Part shown: positions 8,660-18,020 of the stretch, piece by piece
Layout: the number at the start of each line of letters is the position of its first letter
How positions within the stretch are numbered: the stretch's first letter is position 1
Source: Mycetohabitans rhizoxinica HKI 454
GTDB taxonomy: Bacteria > Pseudomonadota > Gammaproteobacteria > Burkholderiales > Burkholderiaceae
Direction: 5' to 3'
Assembly (NCBI RefSeq): GCF_000198775.1
Contig: NC_014722.1
Coordinates: forward strand, 49,094-113,093
Length of the DNA: 64,000 nt
Made by a program: the position numbers and the translations under genes
Notes under the pieces: model-generated
The model's input: only the letters and a program-made list of their open reading frames with translations
The model's database searches: none
What the model was told of the DNA's origin: nothing

Positions 8660-9676
8660 TCAGTTCCGCAACCGAATAGACCCGCCCTCCATAGCCACTG
8701 TTGCCTGGACTCGTCCGTGGGTCAGCGCCCGAGAAATCCGTATGCCGGCCTCGGCAGTTGCCCTAGCCACACCGAGTAGTCGGCAAACCGCTTTTACCAA
8801 TCCCTCTTGCGACGTACCACCTTGTTGCATCAAGATATACATAGCCGCATTACCCAATTCTTCAAGGCTAATCTCGTCGATACTGCGGCGCGTTTCGGGG
8901 TCACCTCCTGGTACCCGGATACCTTCCCAGGTGCTTGGGTTAGCATGCCCTGGCCAATAAAAAGTGATGTCCTTGTCCGTCGTACGGGTCACCTGCTTGG
9001 GCATCACTGCAATCAAATGAGCCTCAATGCGACTACCAACCCTAGACAATCCCCAAGCCCACGTCACACGCTTGAACACTATCGCCTGCGATACCGGTCC
9101 TTCCGTTTCGATTACCTTGAGTAACTGCCCGGCCAAAGTCGGCATCGAGCGGCTCTCGTAGAAGAGGTGGGGGTTGCCTCTATCCAAGCGGGTCAGTTCG
9201 TATTCGGGCAACTGAGTAGCAGGCGCAATCGACTCGACAACCGATCCGGCCCGGGCATACAAAGCATGCGGCGCTTCTTCATACTTCTCCTCTTCCGGCA
9301 GCTCAACAGGCGGTTCGTCCTCGGCCGGCACCGTCGCTACCAACTCTTCCAGTCGGGCCACAAGCTTTCGTATCGGCTCTTGCGGATTCAACCACCAGTC
9401 CGTGGACCATATACGATACAGTTCCCAACCCAGCCCTTCAAGGACATGCTGGCGGAGCCGGTCACGGTCGCGCGCAGTTGCGCCGGAGTGATACATGGCG
9501 CCATCGCATTCGACGCCCAGCAGATAGCGTCCCGGCGCACGCGGGTCGACCACGCCAATATCAACCCGGTATCCGGACACGCCGACCTGCGGGTGGACTG
9601 TCCAACCTTTCTCACGAAGTGCGGAAATCACCCTGCTGCTCGAACGGGCTATCGGGCTCCCGTCCAGTCGGCACAT
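8660..9676 (-). CDS. C-terminal part of defence protein: Vsr-like (MTES_1575-type) nuclease and DUF3320-like domain
   Basis: These 338 residues continue the large helicase gene in another frame. Residues about 18-120 form a Vsr-like nuclease: VDIGVVDP then YLLGVECDGAMYHSGATARDRDRLRQ gives the D…ExD catalytic pattern, ending in LGWELYRIWSTDWW. The last 150 residues include FKRVTWAWGLSRVGSRI, typical of the C-terminal DUF3320 domain. In homologues this is fused to the helicase. Here an in-frame ATG at 9676 gives a 65-nt overlap with the helicase frame. The combined length 8660-14606 is 3n+1, so one extra base near 9631-9640 (ccctgctgct) probably split one gene. Separate translation from the ATG at 9676 is the alternative. 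The nuclease would cut DNA engaged by the helicase. Confidence 0.82.
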   Translation of the reverse strand: MCRLDGSPIARSSSRVISALREKGWTVHPQVGVSGYRVDIGVVDPRAPGRYLLGVECDGAMYHSGATARDRDRLRQHVLEGLGWELYRIWSTDWWLNPQEPIRKLVARLEELVATVPAEDEPPVELPEEEKYEEAPHALYARAGSVVESIAPATQLPEYELTRLDRGNPHLFYESRSMPTLAGQLLKVIETEGPVSQAIVFKRVTWAWGLSRVGSRIEAHLIAVMPKQVTRTTDKDITFYWPGHANPSTWEGIRVPGGDPETRRSIDEISLEELGNAAMYILMQQGGTSQEGLVKAVCRLLGVARATAEAGIRISRALTHGRVQATVAMEGGSIRLRN

Positions 9677-12600
9677 TTTGCTCCACCAGGGCGCGTGGGC
9701 CTCGAATGGCGAACTCCAGGTAGTTCTTCAGATCTCGTACGCCGGCAGCCCGGACGCGCGACAGGTCAATCTGCTCGGGAAGCAGCGTGCTAAAAATCAC
9801 GACGCCGACACGAGCACGTGATACGGCCACGTTGAGACGCCGATGGCCGCCCTCTAGGTTCAACGGCCCAAAGTTGAGGCTGATCTTGCCCGATGCATTG
9901 GGGCCGTAGGTAATGGAGAAGAAGATGATGTCCCGCTCATCACCTTGGACGTTTTCCAGGTTCTTGATGAACAGCGGCTCCTGCACCGCCTGTGCAATAG
10001 CCTGGTCTAGTTGCTGAGACGCTCGACGGCGCTCATCCAGCATCCGCTCAATCAGGCTTTGCTGTGCCTGATTGAAGGTCACTACGCCGAGCGTCAGATG
10101 CCGCTTCGCCGAGTCCAGATAGTGCCGCTCAATTGCCTTGACGATGGCATCGGCTTCCGCCCGATTAGTTCGCGAACCACCGCGGTCGTAGACACCCAGT
10201 ACGCGTTCAAAACGCACGCTCTGGTCATTTGTCATCGGCGACGGGAACGTGATCAATTCGTTATTGTAGTACGTGACATTGCTGAAGGTAATCAGCCCTT
10301 CATGCTTGCTTCGGTAGTGCCATTTCAACCGCAGCTCAGGCAGGCCGATACTGAGACACTCGTCCAAGATGCTCTCAAGGTCCTGAACATCGTCGCTATC
10401 CGCCCCGACTTCCGAGTCGTCTGACCGGCAGAAGAAGTTGGTCGGCGGCAGTTGCTTCGGGTCGCCGACGCAGACAAGCTGCTTGCCGCGCGCAATTGCA
10501 CCGACGGCGTCCCACACCGGAATCTGAGATGCTTCGTCGAAGATGACCACATCAAACTGAGCGTGCGACGCGTCCAGATACTGGGCGACTGATAAGGGTG
10601 ACATCAGCAGGCATGGCTTCAGCCGGGTCATCAGACTCGGCAGGTTTTGCATCAGCTGCCGAATCGGCATGTGCTTGCGCTGCTTCTGCAATTCGCGCCG
10701 TAGCTTCCCCAGTTCAGCATCAGCACCGGGCACAACTTCGAGGCTCGCCGGAATCTGACCCGCAAGTTTGGCCACAATATATTGCTGGGTCAGCTTCTGA
10801 AACCGCTCGTCGGCCTCGTTGAACTCAGCAATCTTGCGATTATGCTCAGCACTCGAGAAGTTGCAGAGCACCGGCTCGCGGTCAATCGCTTTGCGCAGCC
10901 ACCAGCTCTGGTAGCTGTATTCGAAGAACGTTGCCACAGCGGACAATGGCACCTCGCCAGCCTCCAGTGCATCCACAATACCCTGCAACCCGCTGTTGAT
11001 TGCATTGGTGCGGGATTTCCGCCACAGGCACCACGGCTGCAGTTGCCGCGAAGCAGATTGCCATCTTTGAAGCAAGTTCAACAGCCGAGGAGTCACGCTG
11101 GCGGCAGCTGGATCGAGTCCGAAGTTAGCCTGACAGTGTCCAAGCTCAATGACCTGGCGGAGTTTAGTCATGACGTCCCGATAGCAATCGCGGTACGCCA
11201 ACAAACTGGAGCCGAGAGGCATGCCTGCTTTCAGCATGCCCCGGTTGTCGGAAACAAACGGCTGCAGCTTTGCGCGGAGCGTCTGGGCCAACTCGATGTC
11301 GTTGTCCGCGATTGCCGCTACCGCGTCCGCAAATGACGTCGCCCACCGCTCGGCCGACTCTATGGCGTTCCAGTCCGTCTTCGACGCAGCGAACGCTTCA
11401 TGCAGCAATTGCGACGCGTCATGAGACATAGACTCGATGATCTTGTCCTCGGCATTGACGGCGGTCAATGCCGTAATGATGGACGGAACATCGCCACCTG
11501 GTGGGCGACGCTGGTCCTGTCGATACAGTCGCAATCGTCCGGTAACCGCACGCTGGGCAAATAGGCGCTTCGGCCACCAGGTATGGGTCGCCGCCGCCCA
11601 CTGCAGTTTCAGCTCCGACGCATTTAGGGTGGCAACGTCTTCCACGTAGTGTTTGCTCAGCGGCTCCCATGCCTGATTGCGCGCGAGGCCATGGCGCCGC
11701 AGGTTGGCAAGTCGGTTGCGCGTGGATTCGTCATGCGCCGACCGGGCGACCTCGATAGGAACGGTGGGCGCGGCAAAGAGCACGTCGGCCAGTACATCCA
11801 ATTGGCCCAGCCCATTCAGGGAAAAAGCAATTTTAGGAAGACCCAATTGATCCAGCAGGTTCGATGCAGTCTCATCCAGCTTCTTGATTTGGGCTTCAAA
11901 CGCCGAAACCGCGTCGAGAAACTCTTGCTGCCAGGACGCCATCCATTCGGTTTTGTGGACGGCTGCCAGAGGATGGTTCTGCAAACCGGTCAACTGGCCA
12001 GCCAGAGCGCCCATCTGGCGACAGCTCTCACGCAGTGCCTCGAGCCGGGCACGATCATGTACATCTGCATCCGCCCACGGCATCGCGCCAGGCCGCCACT
12101 GCGCATACTGCAGGCTGGTTCCGATGGCCTCGTAAATGGTCAGGTCGTTCGGATGGATGTGATGTAGCGCACGCGCGACGCCATTGAGGTCTGCACGAAG
12201 CGTTAGAAGCCGTTCTGACTCCCGTTCCCAATCCTTCACCGTACGTGTGCTGGCAGCATCAAGCGCGACGCCAAGCTGCTTCAGAACATCCCTTTTTTTA
12301 GCCTTGGACGAATGCAGCTCAAGACAAAATGGCCCCAAACCGAGGCTGCTGAGCCGACGATGTACTACCTCCAGCGCGGCCATCTTCTCCGAGACAAACA
12401 GCACGGTCTTCCCAGTCGCCAACAAGTGCGCAATCAGGTTCGAGATGGTCTGGCTCTTACCCGTACCTGGCGGACCCTCGATGACAAGATTCTTGCTTTC
12501 GGCAGCGACGCAAACGGCACGCAACTGCGACGAATCCGCTAGCAACGGCGTAAATAGGTCTTGAGGTCGGAACTTCTCATCCAGGGTACTGGGCTCGAAT

Positions 12601-14606
12601 CCAGTCGCGCTGTCAGCAAATGCCTTGCCGGGATTGTTAATTAAATGAGCGACAACGCTGTTTTCCTGAAGCTGCTTCTGGCGGTCCTGGAGGTCCTTCC
12701 ACATCAGATACTTCGTGAACGAAAAGATACCTAGATGCACCTGCTCCTTGACTTCCCATCCCTTCATTTCGCCCACATGCAGCCGGAAGATCTGCAGAAT
12801 CCGGTTGACGTCGATACCACGATCATCCGTCAGTAAAACGTCGAACGACGGCAGCCTCAGGCTGAAATCTTGCTGCAACTTTTGTAGCAGCGTCGGATTC
12901 ACGAGCGCGTCGTCGTCGTGACGGGCCAGGCGGAAACCACTCCGGACGGATTGGCGGAACAACGTGACTGGGATGAGCACAATAGGCGCTAAGTGGCTGG
13001 ATTCGGCATCCTGGCTCTCTTGCCACTCCAACATTCCAAAAGCCAGAAACAGCGTATTGGCCCCGCCTTCTTCCATGCTCGTGCTGGCCGTTCGAAATAT
13101 CTCGAGAAGCCTGCTTTCCAGCGCTTCCTCGTCGATGTCTGTGATGATTTCGTTTCGATCAAGCGCGTCGGTCGCGAGGTCATCCATTGCCGCCGTACCG
13201 TTCCGTCCGGTGTACACATCGGCATCGCGACCATCCGAACCGGACATCATCTTCGGTTTCGCACGAACGCGGAATTCGTTTCCGTCTGCCAGCCGATCTT
13301 CTAGCGCACCCGGGTTAGGGCAGATGACGCGCAGCGTCGACTTGGTCGGCTTGAAATTCAGAAGCTTGTTTCGAAGCGTCAGGTCGAGCAGCTTGCTCTT
13401 CCATTTCGCCAGTCGGCCTTCAGGTGTGTCGAATGTAACATTATCGCGCAGTGAAACGACGACCGGGTCCAGCGGCGGCAATTGCGGCATGTCCTCAATG
13501 ATGGGCGTTTCGGCCTTGGCAATCGGGACAGCAGACGCATCGACCTGCGACGAGCGCGATGGCAGGGGACGAAGCTGGACTTCGCGTGCGCGCCGGATAT
13601 CTACTGCATACGCGAACTCGTCCTCGTCATTCAGGTGTTCCTGACCACGAGCGCAGGCCCAGCGAAGGGACGGTTTATGTCCGCCCGCTACGCTGGTGGT
13701 CTCAAAAACCATGAACTCGCCGGATTTCACCCGCTTGCGAACAGTCTGAACGTCGTCTACCAATGCGGTCGGGAAACTGATCTCTATCAGCCAGACACCG
13801 ACCCAGGCGTGACCTTCCTTGAACAGCACAACGGGATGCAGGCCCGCCTGCTCCAAGCAAGACGCAAACAGCATGGCGAGGTCTAGGCACGTCGCGAGCT
13901 TGCCATCCAGAATGCGTTCCGGCGTCCGAATTTTCTGACCGTCATTGCCGAACGACGCCGGCGGGTTGGAATATTGGATGTCCTCAGCAACTATCGTGCT
14001 GTAGATAGCCGACACCTGTTTCCAGACCTTCTCACGATTCTTGGACTGGTATCCGTCCATGGTCAGGTCGGCCGACGTCTGGCGCAACAACCCGGATGCT
14101 CGTGCGAGAAGCTTGTCTACGACCCGCGAGTTTGGCATGCAAAACGCGGCAAGCAGTTCGGGGAGCGACCGTGTGCCGGCCCACTGGTCGTAGGCGAGCA
14201 CATCTATGTTGTGCGTTGCCGTTACGAGTGCCGTTTCCCGAGCATGCAGCGTTGCTGTGATGACCGCTCGCTCAGATTCGTCGAGCTGGCTGAAATACTG
14301 ATGATCAGGGCGTAGGTCGACCGGTGCAAGGCGACGGCTCTCTCCAGGCATCAATGCCTCGAAGCGGAAACGGGCACTTTCAGCAAAAGCCGGTACACAT
14401 TTGACCATTAGTTCAACGTCAGAGAGCGTTGTTTCACCCTCATTTGTGACCCGAATTTCACGGATGACCGGAACATGATTCTGAATCGCCGCATACCCTA
14501 TCGTCAGGTCGGCAATAACTTGAACATCAGGTAGCTTCACGTCGGTGTCGGTCGTCAGATCCTTAGCATTGTCTGCCTGTTCCTGCGTCATCACTCCGTT
14601 CCCCAT
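9612..14606 (-). CDS. DUF4011-type SF1 helicase, probable anti-phage defence protein (C-terminus shifted)
   Basis: A 1664-residue frame. Residues about 30-110 are beta-rich. Residues about 225-275 look transglutaminase-like (GKLATCLDLAMLFASCLEQAG, then EGHAWVG). Residues about 400-440 (SKLLDLTLRNKLLNFK) are the DUF4011 signature. The SF1 helicase has Walker A EGPPGTGKSQT (about 705-716) and, after a long insertion, DVVIFDEASQIP with GDPKQLPP (about 1350-1375). Helicase domain 2 follows with NVQGDERDIIFFSITYGP and RRLNVAVSRAR. The frame ends in EPDSPFEQQGDFRTS, exactly where homologues run into the nuclease now found in the overlapping frame at 8660-9676. The layout DUF4011-helicase-Vsr was reported as a single-gene anti-phage system (named Hhe, from memory). 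It is cytoplasmic and alone on its transcript. Start chosen: ATG 14606, though ATG 14591 is also possible. Confidence 0.85.
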   Translation of the reverse strand: MGNGVMTQEQADNAKDLTTDTDVKLPDVQVIADLTIGYAAIQNHVPVIREIRVTNEGETTLSDVELMVKCVPAFAESARFRFEALMPGESRRLAPVDLRPDHQYFSQLDESERAVITATLHARETALVTATHNIDVLAYDQWAGTRSLPELLAAFCMPNSRVVDKLLARASGLLRQTSADLTMDGYQSKNREKVWKQVSAIYSTIVAEDIQYSNPPASFGNDGQKIRTPERILDGKLATCLDLAMLFASCLEQAGLHPVVLFKEGHAWVGVWLIEISFPTALVDDVQTVRKRVKSGEFMVFETTSVAGGHKPSLRWACARGQEHLNDEDEFAYAVDIRRAREVQLRPLPSRSSQVDASAVPIAKAETPIIEDMPQLPPLDPVVVSLRDNVTFDTPEGRLAKWKSKLLDLTLRNKLLNFKPTKSTLRVICPNPGALEDRLADGNEFRVRAKPKMMSGSDGRDADVYTGRNGTAAMDDLATDALDRNEIITDIDEEALESRLLEIFRTASTSMEEGGANTLFLAFGMLEWQESQDAESSHLAPIVLIPVTLFRQSVRSGFRLARHDDDALVNPTLLQKLQQDFSLRLPSFDVLLTDDRGIDVNRILQIFRLHVGEMKGWEVKEQVHLGIFSFTKYLMWKDLQDRQKQLQENSVVAHLINNPGKAFADSATGFEPSTLDEKFRPQDLFTPLLADSSQLRAVCVAAESKNLVIEGPPGTGKSQTISNLIAHLLATGKTVLFVSEKMAALEVVHRRLSSLGLGPFCLELHSSKAKKRDVLKQLGVALDAASTRTVKDWERESERLLTLRADLNGVARALHHIHPNDLTIYEAIGTSLQYAQWRPGAMPWADADVHDRARLEALRESCRQMGALAGQLTGLQNHPLAAVHKTEWMASWQQEFLDAVSAFEAQIKKLDETASNLLDQLGLPKIAFSLNGLGQLDVLADVLFAAPTVPIEVARSAHDESTRNRLANLRRHGLARNQAWEPLSKHYVEDVATLNASELKLQWAAATHTWWPKRLFAQRAVTGRLRLYRQDQRRPPGGDVPSIITALTAVNAEDKIIESMSHDASQLLHEAFAASKTDWNAIESAERWATSFADAVAAIADNDIELAQTLRAKLQPFVSDNRGMLKAGMPLGSSLLAYRDCYRDVMTKLRQVIELGHCQANFGLDPAAASVTPRLLNLLQRWQSASRQLQPWCLWRKSRTNAINSGLQGIVDALEAGEVPLSAVATFFEYSYQSWWLRKAIDREPVLCNFSSAEHNRKIAEFNEADERFQKLTQQYIVAKLAGQIPASLEVVPGADAELGKLRRELQKQRKHMPIRQLMQNLPSLMTRLKPCLLMSPLSVAQYLDASHAQFDVVIFDEASQIPVWDAVGAIARGKQLVCVGDPKQLPPTNFFCRSDDSEVGADSDDVQDLESILDECLSIGLPELRLKWHYRSKHEGLITFSNVTYYNNELITFPSPMTNDQSVRFERVLGVYDRGGSRTNRAEADAIVKAIERHYLDSAKRHLTLGVVTFNQAQQSLIERMLDERRRASQQLDQAIAQAVQEPLFIKNLENVQGDERDIIFFSITYGPNASGKISLNFGPLNLEGGHRRLNVAVSRARVGVVIFSTLLPEQIDLSRVRAAGVRDLKNYLEFAIRGPRALVEQNVPTGREPDSPFEQQGDFRTS

Positions 14607-14929
14607 ACTGTGTTCAACCGAGTTCTCTCATTATTGCGGGCGCTAGATTGAATCTTGATTGCGCAATTACCTGCGAGTCTTTCGCAAAGATTTTATTCTC
14701 TCCTCGCCGATGCCGGGTGCGCGGAAATTTGCCCCCTTGATCAAGAACGGCAACCTGGAAGCGACATGCGTCACCGTACGGATGAACATGGCGATCATAG
14801 TCAGTTTCGCATCATTGTTCCGGCGGGCTTGCAAGTGCTCCCCCTGAGGCCAGCGTGCCGGCGCTGCCTGGTTTTGCGATCCGCGTGCCGCCTTCCACCC
14901 ATGCGCCAATTCCGTAATCTGCTCAGATG
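14607..14929. other. Gap between helicase gene and hipA remnant
   Basis: About 320 bases carry only short overlapping frames on both strands. The minus-strand frame ending at 14667 shows a few ordered-looking residues (LTSEQITELAHGWKAARG) that could be debris of another gene, but I cannot name it. The helicase promoter should lie just right of 14606; I see no clear -35/-10 pair. Confidence 0.4.
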
Positions 14930-15250
14930 TGAGCTTTTGCCGTGGATAAGCCATACGCCTTGAACCAGCGAAGGCACAGCCACCCGTTGTCCACGGAGGT
15001 GCTGAAGTCGGCCTGCCGACCACCGGCCAGGCCAAGGGGCAGCTTGAAGATGTGCGTGGTGGGCATCCTTCTCTTGAGCGCCGGCTAGCGAGATCCGGAA
15101 GTCGTCGTCAGGGTCCCTCGCACCGGCGAAGCGGTCCGAAGTCACAACTTCGAGCAGGTGGCGTTCGATGGCTTCGTCGTCCACGACAACGCCGTCGATA
15201 CGGTCGACACCAGCGGCCCACTGAACCCACCACCTCGTCATAAAAAGCAA
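14930..15250 (-). pseudogene. hipA-family toxin kinase remnant
   Basis: Read on the minus strand, bases 15250 to about 15060 give AIERHLLEVVTSDRF and DPDDDFRISLAGAQEK, the glycine-rich region of HipA kinases. Directly after, in another frame, MPTTHIFKLPLGLAGG and then SVDNGWLC followed by a long hydrophobic stretch continue the HipA pattern to about 14935. The roughly 25 residues normally found between AGAQEK and TTHIFKLP are missing, and the catalytic part is absent. It is therefore a deleted and frameshifted toxin gene of a hipBA-type toxin-antitoxin pair. No hipB remains recognisable upstream. It lies next to the defence gene and marks this as a former defence or mobile region. Confidence 0.7.
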
Positions 15251-15694
15251 GCATTCCGTCTTTTTGTAAAAAGGTCAGACGCAAGCATTGCGACACACGG
15301 GCACCGACGATATGCTGGCTTAGTTTCCAACCTCGTCCAGACAAATCTGTCTATTTATGAATGGCTGCATCGAGGATCCGCTTATCTGATAGCGATAGCG
15401 ATGTGGCCGTTTGTAACTGCAAGGTGTGCGGCGCACCGGCTGGTTTGGACGGGTACGCTGATTTTTCGAAAAGCTGTGTCGATCCCGCAACGACGAGCAA
15501 GCAAACCCACTGCCGATACCCTATATGCACTGCAGTCAACGCGGTCGGCTGTCCACGAGTACGTTTAATCATTTGAGCGACGGCTTGCATGTCGCATTCC
15601 ACAGTCAGCCGCCGTGGCGATCAGTTGAACCGCTTGTCTAGCATGTGAATCCCGAGATACTGCTTGAGCCAATGGGCTCGTCAGGAGAACCTGC
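15251..15694. other. Gap upstream of the SUOX-like gene
   Basis: About 440 bases without a supported gene. Short open frames exist on both strands (15361-15576 plus, 15351-15602 minus) but show no known motif and no ribosome-binding site. The right part, from about 15600, should contain the promoter for the downstream three-gene operon. A ribosome-binding site-like aggagaa lies just before ATG 15695. Confidence 0.4.
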
Positions 15695-16195
15695 ATGAAC
15701 AAGTTTGCAACGCTCGCGAGAGGCCTCGCGCTCGTCCTATTCGTCTTCGGCGGCCTCGCACAGGCCACGCCGATGCAACTGGACGTCACCGGAAATATCC
15801 AACGCACGAATGTGCCAGGTACTCACATGTACCGTTTCACGGAACAGGAATGGCGGTCAATGCCGCGTGCCCAGTTCACCACGGCCACGAACTGGACGCC
15901 CTCGTCGCAGTTTTCCGGCGTGCTTTTGAGCGACGTGCTATCGAAGGTGGGCGCAAAGGGAACGACGCTCCGGGTGACAGCACACGATGGCTATGTATCG
16001 TATGCGGTCCCGATCAGCGACGCACACCGGTACGGCGTGATTCTAGCCGACCAGATCAACGGCAAACAGCTGACGCTCAGGGACTTTGGCCCGCTGTTTC
16101 TTGTCTACCCCCGCGACCAGTTCCCAAAGGAATTGAATCGCTCAGAGGTCGCCGGGCGGTTTGTGTGGCAGGTGAAGTCGATTGAGGTCAGATGA
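15695..16195 (+). CDS. Periplasmic SUOX-like (molybdopterin-binding fold) protein, no cysteine
   Basis: A 166-residue protein with a Sec signal peptide (residues 1-24, cleavage likely at AQA-TP). It is followed by the small oxidoreductase molybdopterin-binding fold (pattern FSGVLLSDVLSKVGAKG, DGYVSYAVPISD, GPLFLVYPRDQFP). True sulfite-oxidase-type enzymes use a Cys to hold molybdenum, and this sequence has no Cys at all. It is therefore probably a ligand-binding or sensory domain rather than an enzyme. A strong aggagaa precedes the ATG at 15695. Its end overlaps the start of the hybrid kinase gene by 14 nt. Translational coupling suggests it feeds a periplasmic signal to the kinase. The pairing is inference. 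Confidence 0.78.
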   Translation: MNKFATLARGLALVLFVFGGLAQATPMQLDVTGNIQRTNVPGTHMYRFTEQEWRSMPRAQFTTATNWTPSSQFSGVLLSDVLSKVGAKGTTLRVTAHDGYVSYAVPISDAHRYGVILADQINGKQLTLRDFGPLFLVYPRDQFPKELNRSEVAGRFVWQVKSIEVR

Positions 16196-18020
16196 TACGT
16201 GTCAATGGCCTCGTTGGTCACGGGCAGGCACCTTGTTGGGAGCGGCGCTCGCGCTGGTGATAGCAGCATGGGGCTATACGGCACTTCAATGGACCAGCAC
16301 GGAACCCATGTCCGTGTACAAGCTGGCCGGTCCGCAGGAAAACTACTACTGGGCACCCGCTCAGTTCAAGTTCAATGCAGATCGCCTGGAAAACCTGCTT
16401 TTACGGTATGCAAGCGGCGACAGCCAGGACCTGGATGAGATCCAGCGTTCCTATGAGATCCTGGTGTCAAAGTTCTCGCTTATTTCGAAGCCGTCGGATA
16501 CCACCCAAGTACAGCTAAGCGTGCCGGACTACGTGCAGGCCATCGCGGCAATCCGACATTGCCTGCAAACGATCGATCCGCTCATCGTCGATCTGCAGCC
16601 AGGCGACAGGTCGACGGCGCGCGTCATCGCCGGCCATCTGCACGCGCTGGATGAGTCAACACTTCGATTGGCGCAAGGCATCGGCGAAGCGGAAAACAAA
16701 CGTCGCGACATTGCGCTGGAGGACTTCCGACACAAACGGCGAGTGCTGTGGGGGAGCTGTATCATTGCAGCTTCGTTGACGAGCACGCTATTGATCACGT
16801 TGACCATCGCCACATATCGTGGCATGCGCGCCGCCTGGCGGGAGCGAACCTGGAGAATCGCCGAGCAAAGCGCGACGGCAGCAGCCAATGCGTCATTAAA
16901 AGCCAAGAGTGCGTTTCTAGGAGCGATCGGGCACGAGATCCGCACGCCGCTACAAACCATATCGGCCGGTCTGTCGAGTCTCGCAGACGCCGAGCTGTCG
17001 ACGAGGAGTATGCGCGCCGTATTGCGAATGGAGCAGGCGGCCGAACAGATCGACGCGCAACTGCGAGACCTGGCCGATTATGCAAGGCTTGACGCGGGCA
17101 AGCTCAAGCTGCGCATTGCGCCAGTGGATTTGATCGATATCGTGCAGCAGGTCGCCACACAGATGCGACCGATGGCTGCGCTCAAGCGGCTGTCTGTACG
17201 AACCGACACGAGCGGCATCGTCTGGTTGATTCACTCCGATCAGCAACGGATACGGCAGATCCTGCTTAACCTAGTCGACAACGCAATCAAGTATTCGACT
17301 CAAGGCGACGTGCTGATCCGTGCGACGCAGCACATTGCTGCATCGGAGTGCGTCACGCGGATCGCGGTGACCGACCACGGCATTGGTATCCCGGAGCAGG
17401 CCAAGGAAAAGTTGTTCGAGCCGTTCGTGCAGCTTGACGACGGCAACACGCGAAGCCACACGGGCATCGGCATGGGTCTGGCCATTGTCGATGGGCTGGT
17501 GCGACTGCTCGGCGGCCATATTACCGTTACGTCGACGCTCGGCGTTGGATCGACGTTCGAAGTCACGTTTCGCGAACCGACCGACTCGTTGATACGTCGC
17601 GGGCAGCCGAGCGACGACAGGCAAAGCGCGCTGCCAAACACGCCACTGAGCGGCAAGCAGGCGCTGGTGGTGGATGATCAGCCTCAGATGCGCGACGCGC
17701 TGGTCGCGCTCATGCGCAGCTTGGGTTTGGCCGTTACCGCTGTGGACTCAGCGTGGGAAGCTCGAGTCATGCTCAGCCAGCGGGAAGTGGATGTCGCGCT
17801 CATTGACCTGCAGATGCCGGGGGAAGGCGGCGCTTCGTTGGCGCGATGGATCCGCAAAACCGGCGCGCCTCATTCAAAGCTGATTGGCATGAGCGCATCG
17901 GCGCCGGAGCTGCTTAGTGAAACGCAATTGGCCATGTTCGACGATCTTTTGATGAAACCGATTCGGATTGACGCGCTGCGCACCGCATTCGGAAACCTGC
18001 TGGATGGAGAGTCTTCATGA
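16182..18020 (+). CDS. Hybrid sensor histidine kinase (HisKA-HATPase-REC)
   Basis: A 612-residue inner-membrane kinase. One membrane segment near residues 15-37 and another near 190-212 bracket a periplasmic sensor region of about 150 residues of unknown fold. The HisKA box FLGAIGHEIRTPLQT has the phosphorylated His251. The ATPase domain has LNLVDNAIKYS, DHGIGIP and GIGMGLAIVDGLVRLLGG. A C-terminal receiver has acidic residues D498/D499 and the phospho-acceptor D542 in ALIDLQMPG. The only in-frame start near the 5' end is TTG 16182, inside the end of the SUOX-like gene. The gene ends in an ATGA overlap with the dehydrogenase gene. The probable partner output is the convergent BetR-receiver protein at 18816-19691. 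The signal is unknown. Confidence 0.87.
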   Translation: MRSDDTCQWPRWSRAGTLLGAALALVIAAWGYTALQWTSTEPMSVYKLAGPQENYYWAPAQFKFNADRLENLLLRYASGDSQDLDEIQRSYEILVSKFSLISKPSDTTQVQLSVPDYVQAIAAIRHCLQTIDPLIVDLQPGDRSTARVIAGHLHALDESTLRLAQGIGEAENKRRDIALEDFRHKRRVLWGSCIIAASLTSTLLITLTIATYRGMRAAWRERTWRIAEQSATAAANASLKAKSAFLGAIGHEIRTPLQTISAGLSSLADAELSTRSMRAVLRMEQAAEQIDAQLRDLADYARLDAGKLKLRIAPVDLIDIVQQVATQMRPMAALKRLSVRTDTSGIVWLIHSDQQRIRQILLNLVDNAIKYSTQGDVLIRATQHIAASECVTRIAVTDHGIGIPEQAKEKLFEPFVQLDDGNTRSHTGIGMGLAIVDGLVRLLGGHITVTSTLGVGSTFEVTFREPTDSLIRRGQPSDDRQSALPNTPLSGKQALVVDDQPQMRDALVALMRSLGLAVTAVDSAWEARVMLSQREVDVALIDLQMPGEGGASLARWIRKTGAPHSKLIGMSASAPELLSETQLAMFDDLLMKPIRIDALRTAFGNLLDGESS

